Assembly: GCF_016862175.1 (NCBI RefSeq)
Contig: NZ_BOML01000052.1
Coordinates: 1-64,000 of the forward strand
DNA from: Paractinoplanes durhamensis
GTDB lineage: Bacteria; Actinomycetota; Actinomycetes; Mycobacteriales; Micromonosporaceae
Direction of reading: 5' to 3'
Length of the DNA stretch: 64,000 bases
This document shows positions 1 through 8,443 of the stretch, one piece after another. The translations under genes and the position numbers were made by a program. Under the pieces are notes generated by a model that worked only from the letters and a program-made list of their open reading frames with translations, searched no databases and was not told the DNA's origin. Position 1 is the first letter of the stretch, and each line of letters starts with the position of its first letter.

Positions 1-4
1 GCAG

Positions 5-116
5 GAAGCGCAGGTCCACCCACGAAGCGCAGGTCCACCCACGAAGCGCAGGTCCACTCAGGTCCGCGCAGGCGAAGCGCAGAAGGCATGCAGGTCCGCG
101 CAGGCGAAGCGCATGG
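5..116. repeat. Short direct tandem repeats at left edge
   Basis: The unit gaagcgcaggtccacccac (19 bp) begins at 5, 24 and 43, the last copy diverging. Longer copies that begin with gaagcgca and carry caggtccgcgcaggc follow at 74 and 106, at 31-32 bp spacing. The array probably continues left of the window. It lies just beyond the 3' end of the SDR gene and has no convincing reading frame. Function unknown. Confidence 0.8.
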
Positions 117-148
117 CGCGCTGGGGGCGCGCGGACGGGCCGAGGTCC

Positions 149-973
149 TCAGAAATCGGTGCCGGTGGAGAGTGAGCGCCATTCCTCGACGTCGGCGTGC
201 TGGGCGGCCAGCACTTCGGTTATCGCGGCCACCGCGTCGCTTCCCAGCATCAGGAGCTCGGGTGCCTTTCCGCTCCTCACCACCGTGATCAACGCCTGGG
301 CCGCCAAAGCCGGAGAGCCGGGCTGGGTGCCGTGGGCGGTGTCGTGCTCCTTGCGGCGCACGCCCGCCGTCGGCGCGTAGTCGGCTATCGGGGACGCCGC
401 CTGGGTCAGTGACCGGCCCGCGAAGTCGGTGCGGAAAGCGCCCGGCTCCACCGCCGTCACCGTGATGCCCAGCGGCTGCAATTCCTTGCGCAGCGAGCCT
501 GACATGCCCTCGAGCGCCGCCTTCGACGCCGAGTAATAGCCGGACCCGGCCGGGTTGATCCGGGCGCCGATCGACGAGATGTTGAGGATCGCCCCGCTGC
601 GGCGCGCTCGCATGCCCGGCAGCACCGCCTTGATCATGGCGACCGCCCCGAAGAAGTTGGTGGCGAAGAGCCGCTGCACGGCGTCGTCCTCGCCTTCCTC
701 GACGGCCGCCCGATAGCCGTACCCGGCGTTGTTGACCAGCACATCGACCGCCCCGAAGCGCTCCCCGGCCGCCGCGACGGCGGCGGCGATCTGCCCGGCG
801 TCGGTGACATCAAGAGCAAGAGCCAAAGCGCTTGCCGGGTACGCCTCGGCGAGGTCCGCAACGTTGGCGATGTCGCGGGCCGTGACCACCGCGTTGTCGC
901 CACCTTCGAGGACTGCCAGGGCCAGCGCGCGCCCGAGCCCGGAGGAGCACCCGGTGATCAGCCAGGTACTCAT
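149..973 (-). CDS. SDR-family NAD(P)-dependent oxidoreductase
   Basis: A classical short-chain dehydrogenase/reductase of 274 aa, normal length. The N-terminal cofactor motif TGCSSGLG (TGxxxGxG) starts at residue 8, NNAG follows near residue 80, and the catalytic Ser plus YxxxK (YYSASKAA) lies near residues 145-155. Family members oxidise or reduce alcohols, ketones or steroids with NAD(P)(H) in the cytoplasm; the substrate cannot be told from sequence. It is the last gene of a three-gene minus-strand operon, and its start overlaps the DUF2255 stop by 4 bp, which suggests translational coupling. Expression is probably controlled by the XRE regulator at the head of the operon (inference). Confidence 0.9.
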   Translation of the reverse strand: MSTWLITGCSSGLGRALALAVLEGGDNAVVTARDIANVADLAEAYPASALALALDVTDAGQIAAAVAAAGERFGAVDVLVNNAGYGYRAAVEEGEDDAVQRLFATNFFGAVAMIKAVLPGMRARRSGAILNISSIGARINPAGSGYYSASKAALEGMSGSLRKELQPLGITVTAVEPGAFRTDFAGRSLTQAASPIADYAPTAGVRRKEHDTAHGTQPGSPALAAQALITVVRSGKAPELLMLGSDAVAAITEVLAAQHADVEEWRSLSTGTDF

Positions 974-1344
974 GCGAGCGCCAGGCGAATAGTGACCGGC
1001 GCGGCCTTCGCCCCGACGACGGCGCCGACGATCGCCGGCCCGTACCGGTCGTATTTGGTGTGATATTCCCGATCGATGGCCGGGCCGGTCGACTCGGCGG
1101 CGAGGGTGAAGCTGACGTCGCGTTCGAGCCCGGCCGCCCGGATGCGCCCCGCGCCGGCGGCGACGGCCCGGCGGAACCAGGGATTCTGCGAGCCGTGGGC
1201 ACTGCGTACGTAAAGGTCGTTGCCGGCCCGGACCACCCAGATGATCACGTAGGGCCGCAGTGTGCCGTCGGCCCGCCGGGAAGCGATCCGCAGTTCGTCG
1301 GCCCCGCTGATGGCGGCGAGCTCGGCGGAGGTCCAGGCGGTCAT
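970..1344 (-). CDS. DUF2255 family protein
   Basis: A 124-aa protein with the look of DUF2255: an N-terminal WTSAELAAI start, then a small beta-barrel-like region containing YVIIWVVRAGNDLYVRS, similar to split-barrel flavin-binding folds. The family often sits beside SDR genes or regulators in actinobacteria and has no established biochemical function. Both ends overlap neighbouring genes by 4 bp (970-973 and 1341-1344), so it is co-translated with the upstream regulator and the downstream SDR. A role in redox chemistry with the SDR is only a guess. Confidence 0.8.
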   Translation of the reverse strand: MTAWTSAELAAISGADELRIASRRADGTLRPYVIIWVVRAGNDLYVRSAHGSQNPWFRRAVAAGAGRIRAAGLERDVSFTLAAESTGPAIDREYHTKYDRYGPAIVGAVVGAKAAPVTIRLALA

Positions 1345-2192
1345 CGGGCGTGCTCCGGCGCGGTCCAGCTGGCCAGCAGCCGCAGGGCGTCGAACTCGGG
1401 GCTGCCCGGCGACGCGTGGTAGGCGTTGAGCCGCAACCCGGTGTCGGCGGTCAGCTCCATCGATTCGTACCCGAGGGTGAGATCACCGACCTCCGGATGG
1501 TGCAGGCGTTTCACCCCGGTCGCGTGCAGGCGCACGTTGTGCACCGCCCACCAGCTGCGGAAAACCTCACTGCGGGTGCTCAGCTCGCCCACCAGGTCAC
1601 TGAGCTTCTTATCGTACGGATCCCGCCCGGCCTCGGCCCGCAGCAGCGCGACCACGTCGCCCGCCAACTCTTCCCAGTCGAGGTAGAACTCCTGGGCCGC
1701 GGCATCCAGGAAGATGAACCGGGCCAAATTAGGCGGTCCGGCGAACAGCGGCGAGAAAACCGCCCGCCCGAGCGCGTTCACCCCGAGGATGTCGAGCCGC
1801 CCGTTCCGCACGTAGGCCGGCGACATCGTCATCGAGTCCAGCACCTGTTGCACGCCGGGCCGGAGGCTGGCCGACGTGCGGCGCCGGCCGCGCACGGTGG
1901 AGATCGTCGCGTTGGCGGTCCGGGCGAGATCGAGCAGGTGGATCCGCTCGGCGTCGTCGAGCTGCAGAGCGCGGGCGAGCGCTTCGAGGACGCTGTCGGA
2001 GACCCCGGAGAGGTTCCCGCGTTCGAGCCGCGTGTAGTAGTCGACGCTGACCCCGGCCAGCATCGCCACCTCTTCGCGCCGTAGCCCGCTGACCCGCCGC
2101 CGCGACCCGAAGTCCGGCAGGCCGGCCTGCGACGGCGTGATCTTCCCGCGCCGGCTGGTCAGGAAATCGCGGATCTCCGCCCGGTTGTCCAT
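1341..2192 (-). CDS. XRE-family regulator with MmyB-like ligand domain
   Basis: A 283-aa regulator. Residues about 30-90 form a Cro/C1-type helix-turn-helix (VAMLAGVSVDYYTRLERGN marks the recognition region). The rest resembles the MmyB-like ligand-binding domain common in actinobacterial XRE regulators, which is thought to bind small hydrophobic ligands. The gene heads the operon with DUF2255 and the SDR, so autoregulation and local control are likely. No ribosome binding site precedes the ATG. Instead a TAGCGT box ends 6 nt upstream, which suggests a leaderless mRNA. Confidence 0.88.
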   Translation of the reverse strand: MDNRAEIRDFLTSRRGKITPSQAGLPDFGSRRRVSGLRREEVAMLAGVSVDYYTRLERGNLSGVSDSVLEALARALQLDDAERIHLLDLARTANATISTVRGRRRTSASLRPGVQQVLDSMTMSPAYVRNGRLDILGVNALGRAVFSPLFAGPPNLARFIFLDAAAQEFYLDWEELAGDVVALLRAEAGRDPYDKKLSDLVGELSTRSEVFRSWWAVHNVRLHATGVKRLHHPEVGDLTLGYESMELTADTGLRLNAYHASPGSPEFDALRLLASWTAPEHAR

Positions 2193-2198
2193 GCCCCA

Positions 2199-2204
2199 AC
2201 GCTA
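2199..2204 (-). promoter_or_regulatory. Leaderless -10 box (TAGCGT) of XRE operon
   Basis: Read on the minus strand, TAGCGT is followed by 6 nt and then the ATG at 2192. TANNNT at this distance is the actinobacterial leaderless-promoter pattern. Confidence 0.55.
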
Positions 2205-2258
2205 CGAGCCCGGGGCCGCATCAGGGAGGTTCTGTCGTTACCGGTTTACGCTGCGAGG

Positions 2259-2465
2259 GTGGCGGAGATGCGACGGTGCCCGCGGTGCGGTCATCCGACC
2301 CGTGCCGACCGGATGGTCAAGGGGTTCGGCCGGGAGTGCGCGACCCAGATGGGCCTGGTCGGCGGCTCGGTCGACGTCGGCCACGAGGGCCCGGACCTGC
2401 TGGATGTGCTGGGTGAGCTGACCGAGGACGCGTGTGACGGCGCGGATCGACCGGCGGACCGTTAG
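2259..2465 (+). CDS. Small zinc-ribbon-like protein (DUF6011-like)
   Basis: A 68-aa protein with CPRCGHPTRADRMVKGFGRE and a third Cys in GRECATQ, consistent with a small treble-clef or zinc-ribbon fold like the DUF6011 proteins that are frequent in actinobacteria. GTG at 2259 is used here; ATG at 2268 is an equal alternative, with a GAGGG sequence better spaced for ribosome binding. Its stop overlaps the stop of the convergent FAD oxidoreductase gene by 4 bp. Function unknown, possibly nucleic-acid related. Confidence 0.55.
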   Translation: MAEMRRCPRCGHPTRADRMVKGFGRECATQMGLVGGSVDVGHEGPDLLDVLGELTEDACDGADRPADR

Positions 2466-3886
2466 CTGTCGAAACCGACGCCGAAGTGATCGAGGAGCCG
2501 TAGCCAGGCCCCGCGCCGGCCGTTGGCGTCGGCCCGGATCATCTGCTGCCGGGTGAACGCCACCACCGGCCAGCGCAGCGGCTCCGGCGGGAACGGCACC
2601 CCACGCCGGCGCACCATGGCCAGCTCGGTCAACTCGGACGGCTCGCCGCGCAGCAGGTCGAGTGCCACCCGCGCGCCGAACCGGGAGGACGCCACGCCCA
2701 GCCCGGTGTAGCCGACCGCGTACGCCACCCGGCCGCCGTGCGCGGTGCCGAAGATCGGCGTGAACCGGCTCGTCGAGTCGATCACCCCACCCCACCGGTG
2801 GGTGAAGCGCAGCCCGTCGAGCTGCGGGAACGTCGCGAAGAACTGCCGGGCCAGCAGCTCGTGGGTGGCGGCCCGCTGCTCGTAGGCGGGCCGCACCCGG
2901 CCACCGAAGTGGTAGATCGCGTCGTACCCGCCCCAGAGGATCCGCCCGTCCGCGGTCGGCCGGTAGTAGTGGAACTGGTTGCCGTTGTCGGTGAGCCCCT
3001 GCCGCTCGTCCCAGCCGATCGACGCCCACTGCGCCGCCGACAGCGGCTCGGTGACCAGCACGTGGTCGTAGACCGGCAGCACCCACGGCCGGATCCGGCG
3101 CAGCGGCGACGGAAACGCGTTGGTGGCGACCAGGACCTGTCCGGCGCGGACCGCACCGCCGGGCGTGCGGAGCTGAAGGCCGGCCCCGGAGCGACGCAGA
3201 CCGGTCACCGGGGACCGGTCGTGGCGCCGCACGCCGAGCGCGTCGGCGAGCCGGGCCAGCCCGTGGACCAGCGCGGCCGGGTCGACCAGCCCGCCGGACT
3301 CGTGGATGCGCAGCCCGCCCAGGTAGGTGGGCGAGTGCACGCCCGCGCGGGCCTGTTCGGCGTCGAGCAGGGTGACCCGGTCGCCGATCTCCCGGTGCGC
3401 GCCGGCGAGCCCGGCCAGCTCGCCGAGGTGGTGCGGGGCCAGCGCGAACGTGGTCTTGCCGACGAGCCGCAGGTCGGCGTCGATGCCGTGGCCGGCGACC
3501 GTGGCGGCGATCTCGGCGAGGTTGCGGCGGCCGAGCTCGACCAGCCGCGGGAAGTCCCCGGGCCAGCGGGCCCGGCCGTGCCCGAGGCCGTGGGTGAGCG
3601 ACTCGCTGAGGAAGCCGCCGTTCCGCCCGGACGCGCCGTAGCCGGCATGCCGCGCTTCGAGGAGCAGCACGTCGGCGTCCGGGTCGTCCTGCTTGGCCTG
3701 GATGGCCGCCCACAGCCCGGTGAAGCCGCCGCCCGCGATGACCAGGTCGGCGGTGGTGCCGGCCGGGACCGGCGGGCGGGGTTCGGGGGCGTCGGCCCGG
3801 TCGGTCCAGAAGACGGCCGGCCGGGCATCGTCGAGCGCTGAGGAGCGGAAGGGCCCGGCGGGTAGGGTCGGCTTGCGTTCGGACAT
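2462..3886 (-). CDS. FAD-dependent amine oxidoreductase (DAO/PuuB-like)
   Basis: A 474-aa member of the D-amino-acid-oxidase/glycine-oxidase superfamily. The N-terminal Rossmann motif VIAGGGFTGLWAA binds FAD, and the C-terminal GYTGLGVASSRFGA segment is typical of the cap that closes on the flavin. These enzymes oxidise amines; gamma-glutamylputrescine oxidase is a near relative. Beginning at Met 3886 is preferred: AGGTGGAG lies just upstream, and a longer frame would run across the divergent TetR start. A polyamine ABC importer is encoded next door, so a polyamine or gamma-glutamyl polyamine substrate is a reasonable inference, not proven. Confidence 0.85.
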   Translation of the reverse strand: MSERKPTLPAGPFRSSALDDARPAVFWTDRADAPEPRPPVPAGTTADLVIAGGGFTGLWAAIQAKQDDPDADVLLLEARHAGYGASGRNGGFLSESLTHGLGHGRARWPGDFPRLVELGRRNLAEIAATVAGHGIDADLRLVGKTTFALAPHHLGELAGLAGAHREIGDRVTLLDAEQARAGVHSPTYLGGLRIHESGGLVDPAALVHGLARLADALGVRRHDRSPVTGLRRSGAGLQLRTPGGAVRAGQVLVATNAFPSPLRRIRPWVLPVYDHVLVTEPLSAAQWASIGWDERQGLTDNGNQFHYYRPTADGRILWGGYDAIYHFGGRVRPAYEQRAATHELLARQFFATFPQLDGLRFTHRWGGVIDSTSRFTPIFGTAHGGRVAYAVGYTGLGVASSRFGARVALDLLRGEPSELTELAMVRRRGVPFPPEPLRWPVVAFTRQQMIRADANGRRGAWLRLLDHFGVGFDS

Positions 3887-3935
3887 GGGCTCCACCTGGT
3901 TCGGACCTGAATCGGTATGCAAATAGGGCAGGACG

Positions 3936-4592
3936 ATGACGACTCCTCGTAAGCGCCGCGCCGACCGCCAGCAGGACCTGATCGAGGCGGCCCGGCGCGC
4001 GATGGTGCTGCATGGCACCGACGGCGTACACCTCAAGCAGATCGCGGCCGAGGCCGGCTTGACCTCCGGCGCGGTGCTCTACCACTACGCCGACATGCAG
4101 GACCTGCTGCTCGACGCGCACCACGCCGGGATGGAGCGGTTCTACGAGCACCGGGTCAAGCGGATCGCCGAGGTCGACGACCCGGTCGAGAAGCTGGTGG
4201 TGACCGTCCGCTCGGGGCTGCCGTCCGGTTCGGACGACCTCGACGTGCGGCTGCTCTGCGAGCTGGGTGGCGCGGCCGGCCGCAACCGGGTCTACGCCGC
4301 CCTGCTCACCACGCTGTTCGACCGTCAGGTGTCGATGTACCAGACGATTCTCGAGTCCGGCGTCCTGCAGGGCGTGTTCACCCTGGCCGACCACCCGGTC
4401 ACGATCGGCCGCAACCTGGTGGCGCTCGAAGACGCCTACGGCTACCGGATCGTGGCCCGGCACCCGACCATCGGCGTCGCCGAGGCCGAGGAGCTGATCC
4501 TGAGCTACGCACGCGGGATGACCGGCAACCAACTGACGGTCACCCCGAAGCGGCCGGCTGGATCAGGACGGCCTCGGCCTCGCTCCAGCTGA
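3936..4592 (+). CDS. TetR-family transcriptional regulator
   Basis: A 218-aa TetR/BetI-like repressor. The N-terminal HTH covers about residues 10-55 (QIAAEAGLTSGAVLYHYAD), followed by an all-helical ligand-binding domain. It is transcribed divergently from the FAD oxidoreductase with 49 bp between starts, and its 3' end overlaps the potA-like 3' end by about 50 bp. That position suggests control of amine uptake and oxidation. GGGCAGGA upstream serves as ribosome binding site. Ligand unknown; a polyamine or its breakdown product is the natural guess. Confidence 0.85.
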   Translation: MTTPRKRRADRQQDLIEAARRAMVLHGTDGVHLKQIAAEAGLTSGAVLYHYADMQDLLLDAHHAGMERFYEHRVKRIAEVDDPVEKLVVTVRSGLPSGSDDLDVRLLCELGGAAGRNRVYAALLTTLFDRQVSMYQTILESGVLQGVFTLADHPVTIGRNLVALEDAYGYRIVARHPTIGVAEAEELILSYARGMTGNQLTVTPKRPAGSGRPRPRSS

Positions 4593-5601
4593 GATCAACC
4601 TCCTGATCGGGTACGAAGCCGGGTGCGCCCTGCCGCTGCACCTGGATCGGCGTGGCCCGATCGGCGACCCGGACCGCGAACCGTGACGTGCCGCCGTAGA
4701 AGCTGACGTCGAGCACGGTGCCGCGCAGCACGGCGTCGTCGAGGCCGGTCCCGATCCGGATCTGCTCCGGCCGCACCGCGAGCACCGCGGCGTCCCCCTC
4801 GGCGATGGTGTCGGGGACGCTGGGCAAGCCGGGCAACACGGTGCCGTCGAGCAGGCCACCCGGCACGGCCGTACCCGCAAAGAAGTTGTTGCCTCCGATG
4901 AAGTCGGCGACGAAGTGCGTGCGCGGCGCGCCGTAGAGGGCGACCGGCGTGTCCACCTGCTCGACCCGGCCGTGGTTGAGCACCGCGATCCGGTCGGCCA
5001 TCGACATCGCCTCCTCCTGGTCGTGGGTGACCACCACGAACGTGATGCCGACCTCGTGCTGCAGCTGCTTGAGCCAGAGCTGCATCTCCGCCCGGACCTT
5101 GCGGTCCAGTGCGGACAGCGGCTCGTCGAGCAGCAGCAGCCGGGGGCGTTTCACGATCGCCCGGGCCAGCGCGACCCGCTGCCGCTGGCCGCCGGAGAGC
5201 TGATGCGGGCGGCGTTTCGCGGCGCCGGCCAGGCCGACCCGGTCGAGCACCTCGCCGACCCGCTCGCGGATCTCGGCCCGGCCGAGCTTCTCCCGCTCCA
5301 GGCCGTAGGCGACGTTCTTCTCGACGCTCAGGTGCGGGAAGAGGGCGTACGACTGGAACATCAGGTTGACCGGCCGCCGGTGGGCCGGGATCGCGGTCAG
5401 GTCGTCGGCGCCGAGGGTGACGGTGCCGGCGTCCGGGGATTCGAAGCCGGCCAGGATCCGCAGCAGCGTGGTCTTGCCGCAGCCGCTCGGGCCGAGCAGC
5501 GCGAAGAACTCGCCCTCCCGGATGTCGAGCGAGACCCCGTCGAGGGCGGTCACGTCGCCGAAACTGCGGCGTACGTCGGTGATCGTCAGCAGGGAGGTCA
5601 T
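4540..5601 (-). CDS. potA: Spermidine/putrescine-type ABC transporter ATPase
   Basis: A 353-aa ABC ATPase that would power polyamine import. It has Walker A GPSGCGKTT near residue 37, the Q-loop, the signature LSGGQRQR, Walker B LLLLDEPLSALD, the switch His in THDQEEAM, and a C-terminal TOBE domain (from about residue 240), as in PotA/CysA/MalK-type subunits. The start was placed at MTSLLTI (5601) because it overlaps the upstream permease stop by 4 bp (ATGA). It belongs to the potBCD cluster. The substrate call rests on family resemblance and the adjacent amine oxidase; other small organic cations are possible. Confidence 0.88.
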   Translation of the reverse strand: MTSLLTITDVRRSFGDVTALDGVSLDIREGEFFALLGPSGCGKTTLLRILAGFESPDAGTVTLGADDLTAIPAHRRPVNLMFQSYALFPHLSVEKNVAYGLEREKLGRAEIRERVGEVLDRVGLAGAAKRRPHQLSGGQRQRVALARAIVKRPRLLLLDEPLSALDRKVRAEMQLWLKQLQHEVGITFVVVTHDQEEAMSMADRIAVLNHGRVEQVDTPVALYGAPRTHFVADFIGGNNFFAGTAVPGGLLDGTVLPGLPSVPDTIAEGDAAVLAVRPEQIRIGTGLDDAVLRGTVLDVSFYGGTSRFAVRVADRATPIQVQRQGAPGFVPDQEVDLSWSEAEAVLIQPAASG

Positions 5602-6362
5602 CGGCGCTCCGTCAACCTGGTCAGTCGCTGCACGGCCAGGATCGCGGTGAAGGTGACCGCGAGCAGGACCGTGGCGAGGGCGTTGATCTCCGGGGTGACC
5701 CCGAAGCGAACCATCGAGTAGATGACGATCGGCAGGGTCGGCGACTGCGGACCGGCGGTGAAGAAGGCAATCACGAACTCGTCGACGGAGAGGGTGAAGG
5801 CCAGCAGCGCGCCGGCCACGATGCCGGGCGCCAGGGTGGGCAGGGTGATCCGCAGGAACGTGGTGAGCCCGTTCGCGCCGAGGTCCCGGGAGGCTTCCTC
5901 GAGCGCCGGGTCGGCGGAGGTCAGGCGGGTGCGGACCACGGCGGCGACCGCGGCGGTGCCGAACACGGCGTGCGCGAGGAGCACCGAGTACAGCCCGAGG
6001 GTGAGCTGGATCAGCGAGTAGAACGCGAGCAGCCCGATCGCCATCACGATGTCCGGCAGGATCACCGGCAGGGTGGCGATCGCGTCGAGCACCTTGGACC
6101 GGGTGTGCCGGGCCAGGCCGACCGCGAGCATGGTGCCGAGCACGGTGGCGATCGCGGTCGAGCCGGCCGCCACGATCAGGGTGTTCACCAGGCCGGTGCG
6201 GATCTCCTGGTCGTGGGCCAGCTCGGCGTACCAGCCGAGGCCGAAGCCGCTCCACGAGTACGGCGAGTCGCCGGCGTTGACCGACATCACCACGACGACC
6301 AGGATCGGGACGTACAGGAAGACGTACGCGAACCAGAACGGGATCTTCTTAAGCATGGTCAC
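5598..6362 (-). CDS. potC: ABC transporter permease, PotC-like
   Basis: A 254-aa inner-membrane permease with about six TM helices and the cytoplasmic EAA loop (EASRDLGANGLTTFLRITLP) that docks on the ATPase. Length and order match PotC of polyamine importers. Start at 6362 gives MTMLKK; Met at 6356 is also possible. It overlaps the PotB-like gene upstream by 14 bp and the ATPase downstream by 4 bp, so the cluster is clearly one translationally coupled operon. Confidence 0.88.
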   Translation of the reverse strand: MTMLKKIPFWFAYVFLYVPILVVVVMSVNAGDSPYSWSGFGLGWYAELAHDQEIRTGLVNTLIVAAGSTAIATVLGTMLAVGLARHTRSKVLDAIATLPVILPDIVMAIGLLAFYSLIQLTLGLYSVLLAHAVFGTAAVAAVVRTRLTSADPALEEASRDLGANGLTTFLRITLPTLAPGIVAGALLAFTLSVDEFVIAFFTAGPQSPTLPIVIYSMVRFGVTPEINALATVLLAVTFTAILAVQRLTRLTERR

Positions 6363-7200
6363 TTCCCTGCAGCCGGCGACCGCTCCAGGCCTGGATCAGC
6401 AGCAGGACCACCAGCATCGCCACCACGGCCAGGGCCAGGGTGGCGCCGAACGGCCAGTCCCGGGCCTTGAGGAACTGGTCGCGGACGAGGTTGCCGACCA
6501 TCGCGGTGCGGCCGCCGCCGAGCAGCTCGGGCACCACGAAGTTGCCGAGGCTGGGCACGAAGACGAAGACGCAGCCGGTCAGCATCGCCGGCAAGGTCAG
6601 CGGCAGGGTGACGGTCCAGAACGCGCGGGCCGGGCGGGCGCCCAGGTTCGCGGCCGCCTCCAGCAGGTGGCCGTCCTGCTTCTCCAGGGAGGCGTAGAGC
6701 GGCAGCACCATCAGCGGCAGGTAGCTGTAGAGCAGCCCGGCGATGATCGCCGGCTTGGTGTAGAGCAGTTGCAGGGGTTCGTCGACCAGGCCCCAGCCGG
6801 TCAGGGCATCGTTGACCAGACCGGCCGGGCTGAGCAGGACGATCCAGGCGTACGTCCGGATCAGGAAGTTGGTCCAGAACGGCAGGACCAGGGCGACCAG
6901 GGCGATCGTCTTGGCCCGTTTCGGCAGGTGCGCGATGACGTACGCCGTCGGGTAGCCGATCAGCAGCGCCAGCAGGGTGGTCACCCCGGCGATCCACACC
7001 GAGGTGACCAGCACGTCCAGGTAGAGCGGGTCGACGGCCCGGCGGAAGTTCTCCGTGGTCGGCTCGTAGACCAGGCCGCCGAAGCGACCCCGCTGGAAGA
7101 TCGTGTAGCTCAGCACCAGCGCCAGCGGCACCACCATCAGCGCGGTCAGGTAGCCGAGCCCCGGGCCCAGCAGGGTGATTCGCTCCAGCTTCGCCTTCAT
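6349..7200 (-). CDS. potB: ABC transporter permease, PotB-like
   Basis: A 283-aa permease starting at MKAKLERITLL (7200). An N-terminal TM is followed by a periplasmic loop and five more TMs, with the EAA loop EAAANLGARPARAFWTVTLP. Together with the PotC-like subunit it forms the heterodimeric channel of a spermidine/putrescine-family importer. The start lies 2 nt after the stop of the binding-protein gene, consistent with coupled translation. Frames extending further upstream run into the binding-protein gene and were not accepted. Confidence 0.88.
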   Translation of the reverse strand: MKAKLERITLLGPGLGYLTALMVVPLALVLSYTIFQRGRFGGLVYEPTTENFRRAVDPLYLDVLVTSVWIAGVTTLLALLIGYPTAYVIAHLPKRAKTIALVALVLPFWTNFLIRTYAWIVLLSPAGLVNDALTGWGLVDEPLQLLYTKPAIIAGLLYSYLPLMVLPLYASLEKQDGHLLEAAANLGARPARAFWTVTLPLTLPAMLTGCVFVFVPSLGNFVVPELLGGGRTAMVGNLVRDQFLKARDWPFGATLALAVVAMLVVLLLIQAWSGRRLQGSDHA

Positions 7201-7202
7201 CG

Positions 7203-8321
7203 TCAGCTGGCCGTCACTTCGGTGACGATCCGGCTGTAGGTGGTCGCGCCCTCGCCCAGGTCGACGAGCGTCTCGCCCTTGAGCAGCTCGGCCGGGGTGG
7301 TGCCGAGGTTCGGGTACTTCTTGATCAGGGCGGGGTCGATCGCCTCCATGGCGGCCTTGTTCGGCACCTTGTAGAGGATGTTCTGCACCGCCCAGGAGTG
7401 GATCGCCGGGTCCAGGATGTAGTTGATGAAGGCGTGCGCGGCCTCCTTGTTCTTGGAGGTCTTGAGGATCACCATGGTGTCCACCCAGAGGTCGCTGCCC
7501 TCCTTCGGCACCGTGAACTTGATCTTCGCGTTGTCGGTGATGCCGTAGTTGCACCAGCCGTCCCACGCCTCGACCAGCGCCGCCTCCCCCGACACGAGCC
7601 GGGAGTAGAACGTGGTGTCGTCGTACGCCAGCAGCGACTTCTTCGTCGTGACCAGCTGCTCCTTCACCTTCGCCATCTCGGCGGCGTCGGTGGTGTTGGC
7701 CGAGTAGCCCAGCGACTTCTGGGCCGGCAGCATCAGCCACCGGTCGGTGCCCAGCATCGTGGTCTTCTTGGCCAGCGCCGGCTTCGGGTTGAGCAGGTCG
7801 TTCCAGCTGTCCGGCTCGTATCCGGTCAGGTCACTGCGGTAGCAGAGCCCGGTGGTCCCCCAGGTGTACGGCACCGAGTACTTGTTGCCCGGGTCGTACG
7901 CAAGGTTGGTGGCCTCGGGGTAGAGGTTTTTGAGGTTCGGGATCAGGTCGGCGTGGATCGGTTCGGCCAGCCCCTGCGCGGCGAGGGCCTGCGCGAACGG
8001 GCCGGAGACGAACGCGACGTCGATGCCGCTGTCCCCGCCCGCCGTCAGCTTGGCCATGATCTCTTCGTTGGTGGCGTGCTTGGTCACGGTGACCTTGGTG
8101 CCGACCTTCTTCTCGAAGGTGGCCGGCAGGTCGGCCGGCATGTAGGCGTCCCAGTTCGAGACGGTCAGTGACTGCTTGGTGAGGTCGGCGCTCGGGTTGA
8201 GGGCGTCCGGAGCGGCCTGCTCGGCGTTGGTTTCGCCGCCGCCGCATGCGGCCGCCGTCATGAGGAGCACGGTGGCCGCGGCCCCGGTCAGGGCACGACG
8301 GATCGAAGGAATGCGTGACAC
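7203..8321 (-). CDS. potD: Polyamine-type extracellular solute-binding lipoprotein
   Basis: A 372-aa lipoprotein that captures the substrate outside the membrane and delivers it to the PotBC-like channel. The start is GTG 8321 with GGAGGAG just upstream; longer frames have no such signal. The N-terminus is a lipoprotein signal ending LLMTAAAC, with Cys the likely lipidated residue. The mature part is a type II periplasmic-binding fold of PotD/PotF type (SNWDAYMPADLPATFEKKVG). First gene of the operon. The operator-like inverted repeat at 8358-8380 lies directly upstream. Confidence 0.88.
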   Translation of the reverse strand: MSRIPSIRRALTGAAATVLLMTAAACGGGETNAEQAAPDALNPSADLTKQSLTVSNWDAYMPADLPATFEKKVGTKVTVTKHATNEEIMAKLTAGGDSGIDVAFVSGPFAQALAAQGLAEPIHADLIPNLKNLYPEATNLAYDPGNKYSVPYTWGTTGLCYRSDLTGYEPDSWNDLLNPKPALAKKTTMLGTDRWLMLPAQKSLGYSANTTDAAEMAKVKEQLVTTKKSLLAYDDTTFYSRLVSGEAALVEAWDGWCNYGITDNAKIKFTVPKEGSDLWVDTMVILKTSKNKEAAHAFINYILDPAIHSWAVQNILYKVPNKAAMEAIDPALIKKYPNLGTTPAELLKGETLVDLGEGATTYSRIVTEVTAS

Positions 8322-8357
8322 GTGGGTCTCCTCCAGGTGGGAGTTCCGGCCTGGCGG

Positions 8358-8380
8358 CTGAGTGTTGCAGCGCAACTCAG
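8358..8380. promoter_or_regulatory. Operator-like inverted repeat upstream of potD
   Basis: The sequence contains GTTGC-AGC-GCAAC (8364-8376) flanked by CTGA at 8358 and TCAG at 8377, an imperfect 23-bp palindrome 37 bp upstream of the potD start. A dimeric repressor such as the nearby TetR protein is a plausible binder (inference). Confidence 0.4.
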
Positions 8381-8443
8381 CTAACACAAGACTTCGAAAC
8401 ACGCCCATGACCTGGTAATTTGCATTTTACTTTGAATCTGAGT

